Assembly: GCA_046048875.1 (NCBI GenBank)
Contig: JBJOFG010000014.1
Location: 248,001-312,000 of the forward strand
Length of the DNA stretch: 64,000 bases
Direction of reading: 5' to 3'
From: CAIZGX01 sp046048875
GTDB lineage: Bacteria > Bacteroidota > Bacteroidia > Flavobacteriales_D > Sanyastnellaceae
The notes below the pieces were generated by a model that was given only the letters and a program-made list of their open reading frames with translations, was not told the DNA's origin and made no database searches. Every line of letters starts with the position of its first letter. The stretch's first letter is position 1. A program made the position numbers and the translations under genes. This document shows, in pieces, positions 7,498 through 15,880 of the stretch.

Positions 7498-7650
7498 CCC
7501 CCAGCTCTGCTGGGGGCAATACTCATGTCGCCCTAAAGGGCTTGGGAACTTCGTTGATAAACCCTCGTCGTAGTCATTCGCGAAGCATTCCTCGAAGAGA
7601 TTCGTTACATCGTAACATTCGTTGCTTCGCAACATTCGTGCTTGCACATT
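7498..7650. repeat. Hairpin array B (ATTC-spaced triloop hairpins)
   Basis: It opens with CCCCCAGC-TCT-GCTGGGGG (7498-7516), then GCCC-TAAA-GGGC (7530) and AAC-TTC-GTT (7547). From 7576 it becomes strictly ordered: ATTC, GC-GAA-GC (7580-7586), ATTC, CTC-GAA-GAG (7591-7599), ATTC, GTTAC-ATC-GTAAC (7604-7616), ATTC, GTTGC-TTC-GCAAC (7621-7633), ATTC, GTGC-TT-GCAC (7638-7647), ATT. The spacer is always ATTC while each stem differs. The first unit is GCGAAGC, known in DNA biochemistry as an unusually stable mini-hairpin. It lies 64 bases before the rhodanese operon. Confidence 0.88.
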
Positions 7651-7713
7651 ATGTGACTCTCCTCACAACACCATCCAATTTCCTATTCTACCTTCGCTCA
7701 AAATTCAAACAAC

Positions 7714-7989
7714 ATGGATGTATTAGCAGCTTTAAAAAATGGAACGGCGACAATTGTGGATGTTCGTTCAAGAGAAGAATTTCAAAGTGGACACGTAGCA
7801 GGTTCAATCAATATTCCGTTACAAGATGTGCCATCGAAAGTAGAAGAATTCAAGAACATGCCGAAGCCTTTGGTGCTTTGCTGCCTTTCCGGTGGAAGAA
7901 GCGGACAGGCGACCGGATACCTTCAACAACAAGGCGTTCAAGACGTTTACAACGGTGGTGGTTGGATGGAAGTAAATGCACTTGTATAA
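7714..7989 (+). CDS. Rhodanese-like domain protein 1
   Basis: Single-domain rhodanese, 91 residues, cytoplasmic. These enzymes carry a persulfide on an active-site cysteine and pass sulfane sulfur to acceptors such as thiols. The family start TIVDVRSREEFQSGHVAGSI is present, and the active-site loop is C57-L-S-G-G-R-S, preceded by C56. The ATG is the first possible start after hairpin array B. It is followed without a gap by a second rhodanese and then thioredoxin, giving a probable three-gene operon for sulfur transfer and thiol reduction. A near-consensus -7 box TACCTTCG is at 7690-7697. Confidence 0.92.
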   Translation: MDVLAALKNGTATIVDVRSREEFQSGHVAGSINIPLQDVPSKVEEFKNMPKPLVLCCLSGGRSGQATGYLQQQGVQDVYNGGGWMEVNALV

Positions 7990-8304
7990 ATGGGACTGTT
8001 TTCATTCTTGAAAGGAAAGCCAAAGGTTGATTTGGTTCAACTGATGCGCGAAGGCGCAAAGTTGGTAGATGTTCGCACAAAAGGTGAATATTCTGAAGGA
8101 CATGCGAAGGGAACAAGCAATGTTCCTCTTCCTGAAATTCCAACCAAAGCGAAAGCTTGGAAAAAAGACGAAGCAATAATTCTTTGCTGCAGAAGCGGCA
8201 TGAGAAGCGGCGCTGCGGTTGCTCAATTGAAGCAAATGGGTTTCACCAATGTTCATAACGCGGGTAGCTGGAATAAAATGCAAAACCTAATTCAACAAAA
8301 ATGA
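7990..8304 (+). CDS. Rhodanese-like domain protein 2
   Basis: Second single-domain rhodanese, 104 residues. The active-site loop is C67-R-S-G-M-R-S, preceded by C66, and the LVDVRTKGEYSEGHAKGTSNVPL segment is the standard N-terminal half. Its ATG directly follows the TAA of rhodanese 1, and its stop overlaps the thioredoxin ATG (ATGA), so all three are probably translated in step. Compared with rhodanese 1 it starts with a short hydrophobic MGLFSFLKG segment that is too short to be a signal peptide. Specific acceptors cannot be read from sequence; thioredoxin next door is the obvious reductant. Confidence 0.92.
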   Translation: MGLFSFLKGKPKVDLVQLMREGAKLVDVRTKGEYSEGHAKGTSNVPLPEIPTKAKAWKKDEAIILCCRSGMRSGAAVAQLKQMGFTNVHNAGSWNKMQNLIQQK

Positions 8305-8600
8305 AAGGAAGTTTTAACGATATCATTCAAAGCGATAAGCCTGTACTAATTGACTTTTTCGCTACATGGTGCGGGCCATGCAAATACCAAGCTCCTATTC
8401 TAGAAGCGGTGGCTTCTGAAATTAGAGAAGAAGCACGAATTATTAAAATCGATATAGATCGCAATCAAGCGGTGGCCGCGCAATACGGTGTGCGTTCTGT
8501 TCCGACGTTAATGATCTTCAAAAATGGAGAGGTGATGTGGCGCGAGGCAGGTGTAAAAGAAAAGAACGACATCTTATCGCTATTGAAACAATATAAATAA
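8301..8600 (+). CDS. trxA: Thioredoxin
   Basis: Cytoplasmic thioredoxin of 99 residues. The redox motif is WCGPC (C24, C27), the cis-proline is in VRSVPTLMIF, and the buried aspartate lies in VLIDFFATW. It reduces protein disulfides and, in this setting, probably regenerates the two rhodaneses encoded just upstream by removing their persulfide sulfur (inferred from operon structure). It overlaps the preceding gene by four bases and lies 16 bases before a large secreted protein gene, which may be cotranscribed or have its own promoter. Confidence 0.95.
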   Translation: MKGSFNDIIQSDKPVLIDFFATWCGPCKYQAPILEAVASEIREEARIIKIDIDRNQAVAAQYGVRSVPTLMIFKNGEVMWREAGVKEKNDILSLLKQYK

Positions 8601-8616
8601 GTGGTTATATTGCAGT

Positions 8617-11600
8617 ATGAAATTCACTCATACTGCATTTTTATTATTGGTTGTCTGTTCCAATATTTTCGCTCAGTCGAAGTGGCAGGAAGGTTTTAAT
8701 CGTCAAAGAGTTTTTGTAGAAAACCTTGGGCAATTCAAACAAGAGGAAAAGGAGATTGGCGAGCAAATACTCTTCGCCGCCGATTGGGGCAGCACGCGAA
8801 TTTTCTTTACCCACTATGGTTGGGTGTATTCGTTTTTGGAAGTCACTAAAAACAAATCTAAGGTTGAGCGAACAGCTGTTAATTCGTCAGAAGAGTACAA
8901 GGAACTCGAGCACTCCGAAGCTAAGTTTGATTTCCGAAACGATTTTGTTTCTGTTCATTTAGGCGAAACCGGTTATAAATATAGCCCCACAGAGAAATGC
9001 AATTTTTATAGTAATTACGCTGTTGAATCGGAAGGAATCTGCAAGGCCGTTCAGGGCGCGAAGTGCTACAATAAACTTCGAATTGAAAATGCTTGGCCTG
9101 GCGTTGATGTTGTCTTTTCTGTTCATCCTGTGAATGGAATTAAATACGCTTTCGAACTAAATAATGAGGGAGAGTCAGTCGCAATCGAATTGACTTATTC
9201 GAAAGATGTAAATGTCATTGATGGGGCAGTTCATATTCCTACGTTATTTGGCGATATCATAGATCACGAGCCATATTCTTTCGAAACACAATCGAAGAAA
9301 TTTATTCCTTCTAGGTTCATTCAAAAAGCTTCAAATAAAATTGGGTTTGAAGTTTCGTCAACAAAAAAGAATACGCCTATAACCATTGATCCATGGGTGC
9401 AAACGCCCACGTTTACTTCCAATTGGGATTGTGTTTGGGAATGCGAAACAGATGCTGTTGGAAATGTCTATGTCATTGGAGGAGTAATGCCTATGCAACT
9501 GCTGAAATACAACAGCACTGGAATTTTGCAGTGGACATATAGCACTCCATACGATACTTCAAACGTTTGGTTGGGAACCTTTGCTACAGATAACCTTGGC
9601 AATTCATATGTAACGGCTGGTTCTACGGCTGCCGTTCAAAAAATAAATACATCCGGTGCTATGGTTTGGAACAATCCCAATCCGGGTGGAATTCTCTCGA
9701 GCGACGAGTATTGGAACATTAGTTTCAATTGTGATCAATCGAAATTGGTGGTTGGCGGTACAACCGGATTTGCAACGAATTTATTAGCTGGAATTTTTGA
9801 AATAGATGTAGCCACAGGAAGTGTTGTGAATACACAAACGGTTGCTTCTGGAAATGCTTTCAGTTTTCCTCCAACCATTCAGGAAGTTCGCTCCATTACT
9901 GCCAATCCGAATGGGAAATATTTTTGGTTGACGCAAGATACGCTCGGCGTAATTCATCAAAATTTCGATTTATGTGGAAACAATAACAGCCTGCTTTATA
10001 AAATTTCTTCAGGATATTCTTTGGGTTATAAATGCGAAGACTTTCGTGTGAATAACACAGGTATCATGGCTATTCGAGCCACAGACAGTTTTGTCTACAC
10101 ACAAAATGGAACGCAAGTTCAAAAGCGTAACTTAACCACCGGGGCAATAATTAATACTGCGAATATTCCCGGAGGAAATGCCACAACGGTTTTTGGCGAT
10201 TTTAGTGTAAACAACAGTGGATTGGCCATTGACGACTGCGGAAACGTCTATGTTGGATCTACGAATGCTGTGGTGAAATACGACGCCGATTTGAATCAGC
10301 TCGCTACGTATCCTACCACATTTAAGGTGTACGATGTTCATGTTGGATTGAACGGAGACATTGTGGCTTGCGGAAGCACAGGCAATTCGAACAGTACCTC
10401 ACGATCAGGAAGTGTTCAAGTGTTCGCTGCAGGCGCCTGTGCGACCATTCCAATTGTTTGCTGCGATGCAACAATTTGTCATCCAGATGATTTTTGTATT
10501 ACAGATGGCGCTGCAACATTAACAGCAGCCACGGCTGGCGGAACTTGGTCGGGTCCTGGGGTTTCTTCAACGGGTTTATTTACCCCTTCTTTAGCAGGGG
10601 TTGGAACCTTTACCGTAACATATTCACTACCGTGTGGATCTGAATCAGTTCAAATCAATGTGTCGCCATGTGCAGGTCTAGAGGTGTGCATAGATGAGAA
10701 TGGCAATTGGCAGGCTTCAGGGGGAGTGATTCCATACAATTGGCAATCTCAGATTTCAACCCAAGACTGCAGCGCTTGTCTACCTGCTATACCGCCATTT
10801 ATTCAACCTTGTTCAACGCCACCGGGATGTGCGGTAAGCGTAACCTCATGGAGTACATTTTCAACCAACAATACAATTCCTGCTCCAGCAGTATTTCCAG
10901 TGCAAGTTGTCGATGCAACTGGACAATCTTTGCTGATTACTGGCGCTGAGCAGTTGACAAATTGTGCTGTTGTTCTGCCTTGCCCGGACATTATAACTTC
11001 TGTCACGGCCATGACTTCAATTGCTTGCTATGGTGAATCCACAGGAAGCATTACAGTTCAGTCATTGGGTGGTCAAGAGCCATATTCATATAATTGGCAG
11101 CAAGGGCAACATGTGGGAGATACGTGGAGCAATATTCCTTCTGGAATTTATTCTGTTGTAAGTACAGATGCGAATGGATGTGCTGATACGCTTGTAATAA
11201 CACTCGATTCGCCGTCAGTATTTTCTGTTTCATTGGTAAGCAGTATTGCAGCGGGATGTAACAGCGGTGGAGGAAGTGCAACCGTTTCAATAACAGGCGG
11301 AGTTGGAAGTCCAACAATCTCTTGGTCTCCGTTTGGCGGAAATCAACTTTCGGCAAATGGATTAACAGGTGGAAGTTATGTTGTTACTGCCACAGATGCC
11401 AATAATTGTCAGGCCACTTTAACCGTTGATATCTCTGAACCGTCTATTCAAATTACCGGTGACACTTTGCTTTGCGAAGGAGAATCGACACAGTTGACTG
11501 GAACATCTTCGAACCTGATTGATCCAATTGTTTATTTGTGGTCAACGGGGACAGCTAGTGTTGGTATAACCGCTTCTCCAGTTGTAACAACAATTTACTC

Positions 11601-12189
11601 TGTTACGGCGACGGACGCAACGGGATGTTCTGTGAATGCAAGCATTGAGGTCGATGTTGAAAATGTGAATTGGAATATTTCTGCAAATCCGGTTGAAGGT
11701 TTCATTCCCTTACAAGTGAATTTTTCAAACCAAACAAACGCTTCCCTGAACTATTCGTGGGACTATGGAAACGGATCTACTGCTGCGACAATAGGCCATG
11801 AAGCAACTTCAAGCTCATATACCAATGCCGGAGTTTATACGGTTGTGGTAGTTGCCAACGGCAATTGTCCGAGTTCAACTACACTCACCATTACAGCGCT
11901 TGTCTCACAACCATTGAATGTAATTGTTCCAACTATTTTCACACAGGGGAATGATGGGTTGAACGATGTGTTTACTATTTATTCTGAAAATGCAATTACA
12001 CAGGAAGCACAGATATACAATAGATGGGGACAGATCGTGGCTGAATTGAATTCACCAAATTCTGTTTGGGATGGAAACATAAATGGAAATGCCGCCGCAG
12101 ATGGAACCTATTACATTATCTACAATGTGCTAGGCGACAATAATCAGCAGGTTCAGGGTGCTGGTTATTTTCAGAAAATTTCGAAATAA
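8617..12189 (+). CDS. Large secreted protein with DUF7948, SprB-type repeat, PKD and T9SS type B sorting domain
   Basis: Secreted surface protein of 1190 residues with a signal peptide ending at NIFAQ. The N-terminal third (FVENLGQF onward, to about 260) matches the DUF7948 type. A stretch of about 260-600 has recurring G-N-x-Y-V-x-G units typical of Kelch/SBBP-like beta-propellers. Around 750-900 are SprB-like repeats (YGESTGSITVQSLGGQEPYSY and NGLTGGSYVVTATDANNC). A PKD-like domain contains FSNQTNASLNYSWDYGNGS, and the end (IVPTIFTQGNDGLNDVF through IYNRWGQ and WDGNINGN) is the type B, gliding-motility-associated C-terminal domain. It would be exported by Sec, then by type IX secretion to the cell surface. 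Function is probably adhesion; no enzyme motif is seen. Confidence 0.88.
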   Translation: MKFTHTAFLLLVVCSNIFAQSKWQEGFNRQRVFVENLGQFKQEEKEIGEQILFAADWGSTRIFFTHYGWVYSFLEVTKNKSKVERTAVNSSEEYKELEHSEAKFDFRNDFVSVHLGETGYKYSPTEKCNFYSNYAVESEGICKAVQGAKCYNKLRIENAWPGVDVVFSVHPVNGIKYAFELNNEGESVAIELTYSKDVNVIDGAVHIPTLFGDIIDHEPYSFETQSKKFIPSRFIQKASNKIGFEVSSTKKNTPITIDPWVQTPTFTSNWDCVWECETDAVGNVYVIGGVMPMQLLKYNSTGILQWTYSTPYDTSNVWLGTFATDNLGNSYVTAGSTAAVQKINTSGAMVWNNPNPGGILSSDEYWNISFNCDQSKLVVGGTTGFATNLLAGIFEIDVATGSVVNTQTVASGNAFSFPPTIQEVRSITANPNGKYFWLTQDTLGVIHQNFDLCGNNNSLLYKISSGYSLGYKCEDFRVNNTGIMAIRATDSFVYTQNGTQVQKRNLTTGAIINTANIPGGNATTVFGDFSVNNSGLAIDDCGNVYVGSTNAVVKYDADLNQLATYPTTFKVYDVHVGLNGDIVACGSTGNSNSTSRSGSVQVFAAGACATIPIVCCDATICHPDDFCITDGAATLTAATAGGTWSGPGVSSTGLFTPSLAGVGTFTVTYSLPCGSESVQINVSPCAGLEVCIDENGNWQASGGVIPYNWQSQISTQDCSACLPAIPPFIQPCSTPPGCAVSVTSWSTFSTNNTIPAPAVFPVQVVDATGQSLLITGAEQLTNCAVVLPCPDIITSVTAMTSIACYGESTGSITVQSLGGQEPYSYNWQQGQHVGDTWSNIPSGIYSVVSTDANGCADTLVITLDSPSVFSVSLVSSIAAGCNSGGGSATVSITGGVGSPTISWSPFGGNQLSANGLTGGSYVVTATDANNCQATLTVDISEPSIQITGDTLLCEGESTQLTGTSSNLIDPIVYLWSTGTASVGITASPVVTTIYSVTATDATGCSVNASIEVDVENVNWNISANPVEGFIPLQVNFSNQTNASLNYSWDYGNGSTAATIGHEATSSSYTNAGVYTVVVVANGNCPSSTTLTITALVSQPLNVIVPTIFTQGNDGLNDVFTIYSENAITQEAQIYNRWGQIVAELNSPNSVWDGNINGNAAADGTYYIIYNVLGDNNQQVQGAGYFQKISK

Positions 12190-12208
12190 TAAATTCATCG
12201 ATAAAAGA

Positions 12209-13156
12209 TTAAGCTGCACTTTGTGCGGCCTTTTCTTTTTGCTTTTCAGCATACGCTACCGCCGCCTCACGCACCCACGCACCTTCACTCCATGCTTTCT
12301 GCTTCGCAGCAACACGCTCTTTGTTACAAGGTCCGTTTCCTTTCACCACTTCGTTGAATTCAGTCCAATCGATTTCACCGAAATCGTAATGTCCACGCTC
12401 TTCGTTCCATTTTAAATCTGGATCCGGAATGGTTAGTCCCAAATATTCGGCTTGAGGAATGGTCATGTCTACAAACTTCTGACGCAATTCGTCGTTCGAG
12501 TGACGCTTGATTTTCCATGTCATGTTCTGACTGCTGTGCGCAGAGTCTTTGTCAGACGGACCAAACATCATTAACGAAGGCCACCAGAAACGATTGAACG
12601 CATCTTGTAACATCTTCTTTTGCTCTGCAGTTCCTTTTGAAAGCGCAATGCAAATTTCATATCCTTGTCTTTGGTGGAAACTTTCTTCCTTACAAATACG
12701 AATCAACGCTCTGCTGTATGGTCCGTAGCTCGTGCGTTGCAGCGATACTTGATTCACAATTGCTGCACCGTCTACCAACCAGCCAATGGCTCCTATGTCG
12801 GCCCAAGAAATAGTAGGGTAGTTAAAAATAGAAGAGTACTTCGCTTTTCCAGAAAGCATTTCTTCGGTCATGGTGTCTCTGTCAACACCCATAGTCTCCG
12901 CTGCACTGTATAAGTACAAGCCATGACCTGCCTCGTCTTGCACCTTCGCCAATAAAATGGCTTTGCGACGCAACGACGGGGCGCGGGTAATCCAGTTTCC
13001 TTCAGGAAGCATTCCAATGATTTCGCTGTGCGCATGCTGTCCAATCTGACGAATAAGCGTTTTGCGATAGCCATCGGGCATCCAATCTTTTGCTTCGATT
13101 TTATTTTCAGCGTCTATGTATTGCTGAAATTTTTGAAGGGCCAATTCCATTTCCAT
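12209..13156 (-). CDS. paaA: 1,2-phenylacetyl-CoA epoxidase subunit PaaA
   Basis: Catalytic di-iron subunit of the phenylacetyl-CoA monooxygenase, which makes the ring epoxide in aerobic phenylacetate breakdown. At 315 residues it has full length; the iron-binding motifs DEAGHGLYLY (about 112-121) and EESFHQRQGYE (about 196-206) are intact, as are the GNGPCNKER and SEGAWV regions near the C-terminus. Two in-frame ATGs (residues 1 and 3) are possible starts. Usually paaA is followed by paaB, paaC and paaD; here the next gene downstream is convergent and unrelated, so the partner subunits are not in this window. It is divergent from paaE with 105 bases between them. Confidence 0.95.
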   Translation of the reverse strand: MEMELALQKFQQYIDAENKIEAKDWMPDGYRKTLIRQIGQHAHSEIIGMLPEGNWITRAPSLRRKAILLAKVQDEAGHGLYLYSAAETMGVDRDTMTEEMLSGKAKYSSIFNYPTISWADIGAIGWLVDGAAIVNQVSLQRTSYGPYSRALIRICKEESFHQRQGYEICIALSKGTAEQKKMLQDAFNRFWWPSLMMFGPSDKDSAHSSQNMTWKIKRHSNDELRQKFVDMTIPQAEYLGLTIPDPDLKWNEERGHYDFGEIDWTEFNEVVKGNGPCNKERVAAKQKAWSEGAWVREAAVAYAEKQKEKAAQSAA

Positions 13157-13161
13157 AACAA

Positions 13162-13169
13162 CAAATTTA
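13162..13169 (-). promoter_or_regulatory. Candidate -7 box TAAATTTG for paaA
   Basis: On the minus strand TAAATTTG lies 5 bases before the paaA ATG; a TTG sits 16 bases further upstream, a slightly short spacer. A very short leader would result. It shares the 105-bp region with the paaE promoter, so one regulator could control both. Confidence 0.4.
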
Positions 13170-13219
13170 GTTCATTCATCTTAAACAAAATCATTACAAA
13201 TATCAGCAGCGAAAAATTC

Positions 13220-13248
13220 TTGTTCAGAAGCCTGTTCGCCTATTTTTG
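13220..13248 (+). promoter_or_regulatory. Promoter TTG-N18-TATTTTTG of paaE
   Basis: TTG at 13220-13222 and TATTTTTG at 13241-13248, 18 bases apart, an exact TAnnTTTG match. Predicted start of transcription is about 13254, eight bases before the paaE ATG, which supports starting the protein at 13262 rather than at in-frame codons upstream. Confidence 0.65.
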
Positions 13249-13261
13249 CCTTTTCAAACTT

Positions 13262-14341
13262 ATGAGACCAACCTTTTCAGCCTTAACCGTTTCCGATGTT
13301 CGTCAGGAAACTGCAGATAGTGTTTCTATTGCCTTCCATGTGCCTTCAGATTTGACTGATCGTTATGCGTTCAAGCCAGGTCAATACCTCACCCTTCGCG
13401 CGAGTGTGAACGGGGAAGACATTCGTAGATCGTATTCGATTTGCAGCGGAACGAACGACGGTGAATTGCGCGTGGCTATCAAGCGTGTAGACGGGGGCGT
13501 GTTTTCCACTTGGGCAACTTCAGAGATTAAAGTGGGTATGGAGATGCAAGTGATGAATCCTATGGGACACTTCACTCCGAATACGTTGGAAGGAAAAACA
13601 CACGTAGTACTTTACGCTGCTGGAAGTGGAATTACCCCTATGCTTTCCATTGCACGCACCTTGCTTCAAAACAATCCTGAAGCCGAAGTGAGTTTGGTAT
13701 ATGGAAACAGACACTTCAGTGGAATTATTTTCCGCGATTTAATTGAAGACATGAAGGACATCTACCTCGGCAGATTTCGCGTGTTTCATGTGTTAAGCGG
13801 AGAACCGAATGATATTGCTTTGTTTCATGGAAGAATAGATGCTGAAAAAATTGAAGGGTACACACAACGCTTCATTCCGTTGGATACCGTTTCAGAAGTG
13901 TTCGTTTGCGGACCAGAACCGATGATTCGTGCGGTGAAAGATTTTTATTTGTCGAAAGGAATGGCTGCAGAGAATGTGCACTTCGAATTATTCGCTTCTC
14001 CGGGACAAGCCAAGCAAGCTCCTCCGGCAGTGAAGAAGGAAGAAGTGGTGTTGGAGGGTCAGGCCGATGTGACGGTTATTTTCGACGGGAATTACACCCA
14101 ATTCAAAATGCCGAAAACTGGAGAGATGATCTTGGATGCGGCGCAGCGTGCGGGGTTGGATATTCCTTTCTCATGCAAAGGCGGAATGTGTTGCACCTGT
14201 CGCGCTCACGTGAAAGAGGGAGAGGTAGACATGAAATTGAATTACGCTTTGGAGCCAGGAGAAGTAAATGCAGGATTCGTGCTGACTTGTCAGTGCGAAC
14301 CGGTTTCAGACACAGTCGTTATCGACTTCGACAAAGTATAA
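13262..14341 (+). CDS. paaE: 1,2-phenylacetyl-CoA epoxidase reductase subunit PaaE
   Basis: Electron-transfer subunit that passes electrons from NADPH to PaaA through FAD and a 2Fe-2S cluster. It has 359 residues: an FAD-binding domain with RRSYSICSG (R-x-Y-S-x-x-S type), an NAD(P)-binding domain with AAGSGITPMLSIA and VCGPEPM, and a C-terminal plant-type ferredoxin with cysteines in CKGGMCCTC and a last one in VLTCQCE. The open frame extends upstream to 13028, but the family begins at MRPTFSAL and a good promoter lies inside the extension. The separation from paaBCD and divergence from paaA are unusual for this complex. Confidence 0.93.
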   Translation: MRPTFSALTVSDVRQETADSVSIAFHVPSDLTDRYAFKPGQYLTLRASVNGEDIRRSYSICSGTNDGELRVAIKRVDGGVFSTWATSEIKVGMEMQVMNPMGHFTPNTLEGKTHVVLYAAGSGITPMLSIARTLLQNNPEAEVSLVYGNRHFSGIIFRDLIEDMKDIYLGRFRVFHVLSGEPNDIALFHGRIDAEKIEGYTQRFIPLDTVSEVFVCGPEPMIRAVKDFYLSKGMAAENVHFELFASPGQAKQAPPAVKKEEVVLEGQADVTVIFDGNYTQFKMPKTGEMILDAAQRAGLDIPFSCKGGMCCTCRAHVKEGEVDMKLNYALEPGEVNAGFVLTCQCEPVSDTVVIDFDKV

Positions 14342-14346
14342 ATTTT

Positions 14347-14967
14347 TTAATGTCCGTCTTCGCAGGCGCAAGGTGTAGAGAAATACACTTTCGTTTTCTT
14401 CTGATCGATCATTTGTAAAATACGGTCTTGCGTGCCGTAACTCATTTGGTTGTGAAGGAAATCGAGATGTGTCAAGTTCTTCAATGAGCCAAGTGCATTA
14501 GGATAATAGTCAATGGGATTGTCCCACAGAGCCAAGATGCGCAGTTCTTGCAATTTTTCTATTTCGTCGGGAAGGGTGCTGATGTAATTGTCTCCCAATT
14601 CTAATACACGTAGATTTTTGAGTGTGAAAAGAGTTGGAGGCATCGAGTCAATGACGTTTTCATTCACACTCAATCGCTGAAGAAAAGGCAATTCATTAAT
14701 TTTAGTTGGAAGGGTCTTAATCTTGTTTCGGTCGAGTTGAAGGTCGTTCAGATTTGACAACAAAAAGATTTCTTGCGGAATTTCAGTATACTTTTTTCGG
14801 TTGAGGTGAAGGCGATAAACTTTCGCGGGTTCCTTCAACGCCAAATTCAAATCGGTGTAAATTTTACAGGTGTCAATCTTGTCCCACGAAATTAATTGCG
14901 CTTGAGAGGCAACTGCTAAGTTGAAAGAAAGGATAAACGTTAAAAGGATTGTTTTAGCGAATGGCAT
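14347..14967 (-). CDS. Exported leucine-rich repeat protein
   Basis: A 206-residue protein with a signal peptide (hydrophobic core TILLTFILSFNLAVA, cleavage near SQAQ) followed by about five leucine-rich repeats of about 23 residues with the L-x-x-L-x-L-x-x-N-x-I-x-x-L-P pattern (for example LNDLQLDRNKIKTLPTKI and LRVLELGDNYISTLPDEI). It ends with a cysteine pair, PCACEDGH. LRRs usually mediate protein binding; the partner is unknown. I prefer the ATG at 14967 because it gives a standard signal peptide and only a 14-base overlap with ribF; an upstream ATG at 14985 is possible. It is in the same orientation as ribF and probably cotranscribed. Confidence 0.85.
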   Translation of the reverse strand: MPFAKTILLTFILSFNLAVASQAQLISWDKIDTCKIYTDLNLALKEPAKVYRLHLNRKKYTEIPQEIFLLSNLNDLQLDRNKIKTLPTKINELPFLQRLSVNENVIDSMPPTLFTLKNLRVLELGDNYISTLPDEIEKLQELRILALWDNPIDYYPNALGSLKNLTHLDFLHNQMSYGTQDRILQMIDQKKTKVYFSTPCACEDGH

Positions 14968-15874
14968 TGGCAATGTCTTTTGCAAGTTGTTCTTTTAACG
15001 CATCAATTGAACCAAAATTTTGTTCATCGCGAAGCTTTCGAACAAACGCCACTTGCAGGGGCTGCTCGTAGAGGTTGTTGTGAAATCCAATCACATGCAC
15101 TTCCAACGAACGTTGTCCGTTCAATTCGAAGGTGGGTCGTGTTCCTATGTTCATGGCACCGCGGTAATTTTTTCCGTTAATGTTGGTCTCTACTACATAG
15201 ACTCCATTCGCGGGAATAAGTTTCAGCGGATCTGAAATTTTTATGTTGGCGGTTGGAAAACCAATCTTCTGGCCGTTGCCTTTGCCATGCACAACAGTGC
15301 CTGAAAGCACGTAGTTTCTTCCGGTTGCTTGATTGGCGAATTCTACCTTTCCAGCTAAAATAGCATTTCGAATTTTTGTTGAACTGACCTCGCTTTCGTT
15401 CACGAGCTGTGCCGGAATTTCTTCAACATGAAATTGAAACATGTCTGCATATTCCAATAACTTTTGAAAGTTTCCTTCACGATTTCTTCCGAAACGATGG
15501 TCGTATCCAACGATTACGGTGTGGACATTCATTCCCACAACAAGCAAATCGCGTACGTATTCAAAAGCTGTTTTCTTCGCGAATTCCATGGTGAATGGAA
15601 ATTCAACCAAGTGGTCAATACCACAATCTTCAAGAAATTGTCTTTTCTCTTGCGTATCTGAAAGCAATTGAATGCCGTGATCTTCTGGGAAGAGAATAGT
15701 GCGCGGATGAGGGGTGAAAGTGAGCACAACGGTTTCTCCATTCACCTCATGCGCTAGCGCTTTCATGCGGTTGAGAAGTGCCTGATGACCCAGGTGCACG
15801 CCGTCGAACGTGCCTATGGTTAATACAGGATTTTTAACTTCCTTGAATGAAGAAAAGTCTTGATGAATTTTCAC
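14954..15874 (-). CDS. ribF: Bifunctional riboflavin kinase/FAD synthetase
   Basis: Makes FMN and FAD from riboflavin and ATP. Protein of 306 residues. The N-terminal FAD synthetase (nucleotidyltransferase) domain has GTFDGVHLGHQALL (about 22-35) and a later SSTKIR (about 164-169); the C-terminal riboflavin kinase domain has GFPTANI (about 206) and NGVYVVE. Length and domain order are normal for the family. It precedes the LRR gene with a short overlap and follows the 3-hydroxyacyl-CoA dehydrogenase gene by six bases, so the three genes likely form one transcript. FAD supply would fit the flavoenzymes PaaE and acyl-CoA dehydrogenase in the region, but ribF is a housekeeping gene. Confidence 0.96.
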   Translation of the reverse strand: MKIHQDFSSFKEVKNPVLTIGTFDGVHLGHQALLNRMKALAHEVNGETVVLTFTPHPRTILFPEDHGIQLLSDTQEKRQFLEDCGIDHLVEFPFTMEFAKKTAFEYVRDLLVVGMNVHTVIVGYDHRFGRNREGNFQKLLEYADMFQFHVEEIPAQLVNESEVSSTKIRNAILAGKVEFANQATGRNYVLSGTVVHGKGNGQKIGFPTANIKISDPLKLIPANGVYVVETNINGKNYRGAMNIGTRPTFELNGQRSLEVHVIGFHNNLYEQPLQVAFVRKLRDEQNFGSIDALKEQLAKDIANAIR

Positions 15875-15880
15875 CTTGAA

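Noticed and set aside
6276..7650. CRISPR array at the hairpin arrays
   Set aside because: No constant repeats of 25-40 bp, no unique spacers of similar length and no cas genes. Unit design (short varying stems, constant spacers) is the reverse of CRISPR.
7476..8030. 184-codon frame overlapping the first rhodanese gene
   Set aside because: It starts in hairpin array B, is rich in Arg/Ser without family similarity, and overlaps a clear rhodanese in another frame.
13028..13261. N-terminal extension of PaaE
   Set aside because: It is not similar to the family, overlaps the paaA start and contains the paaE promoter.
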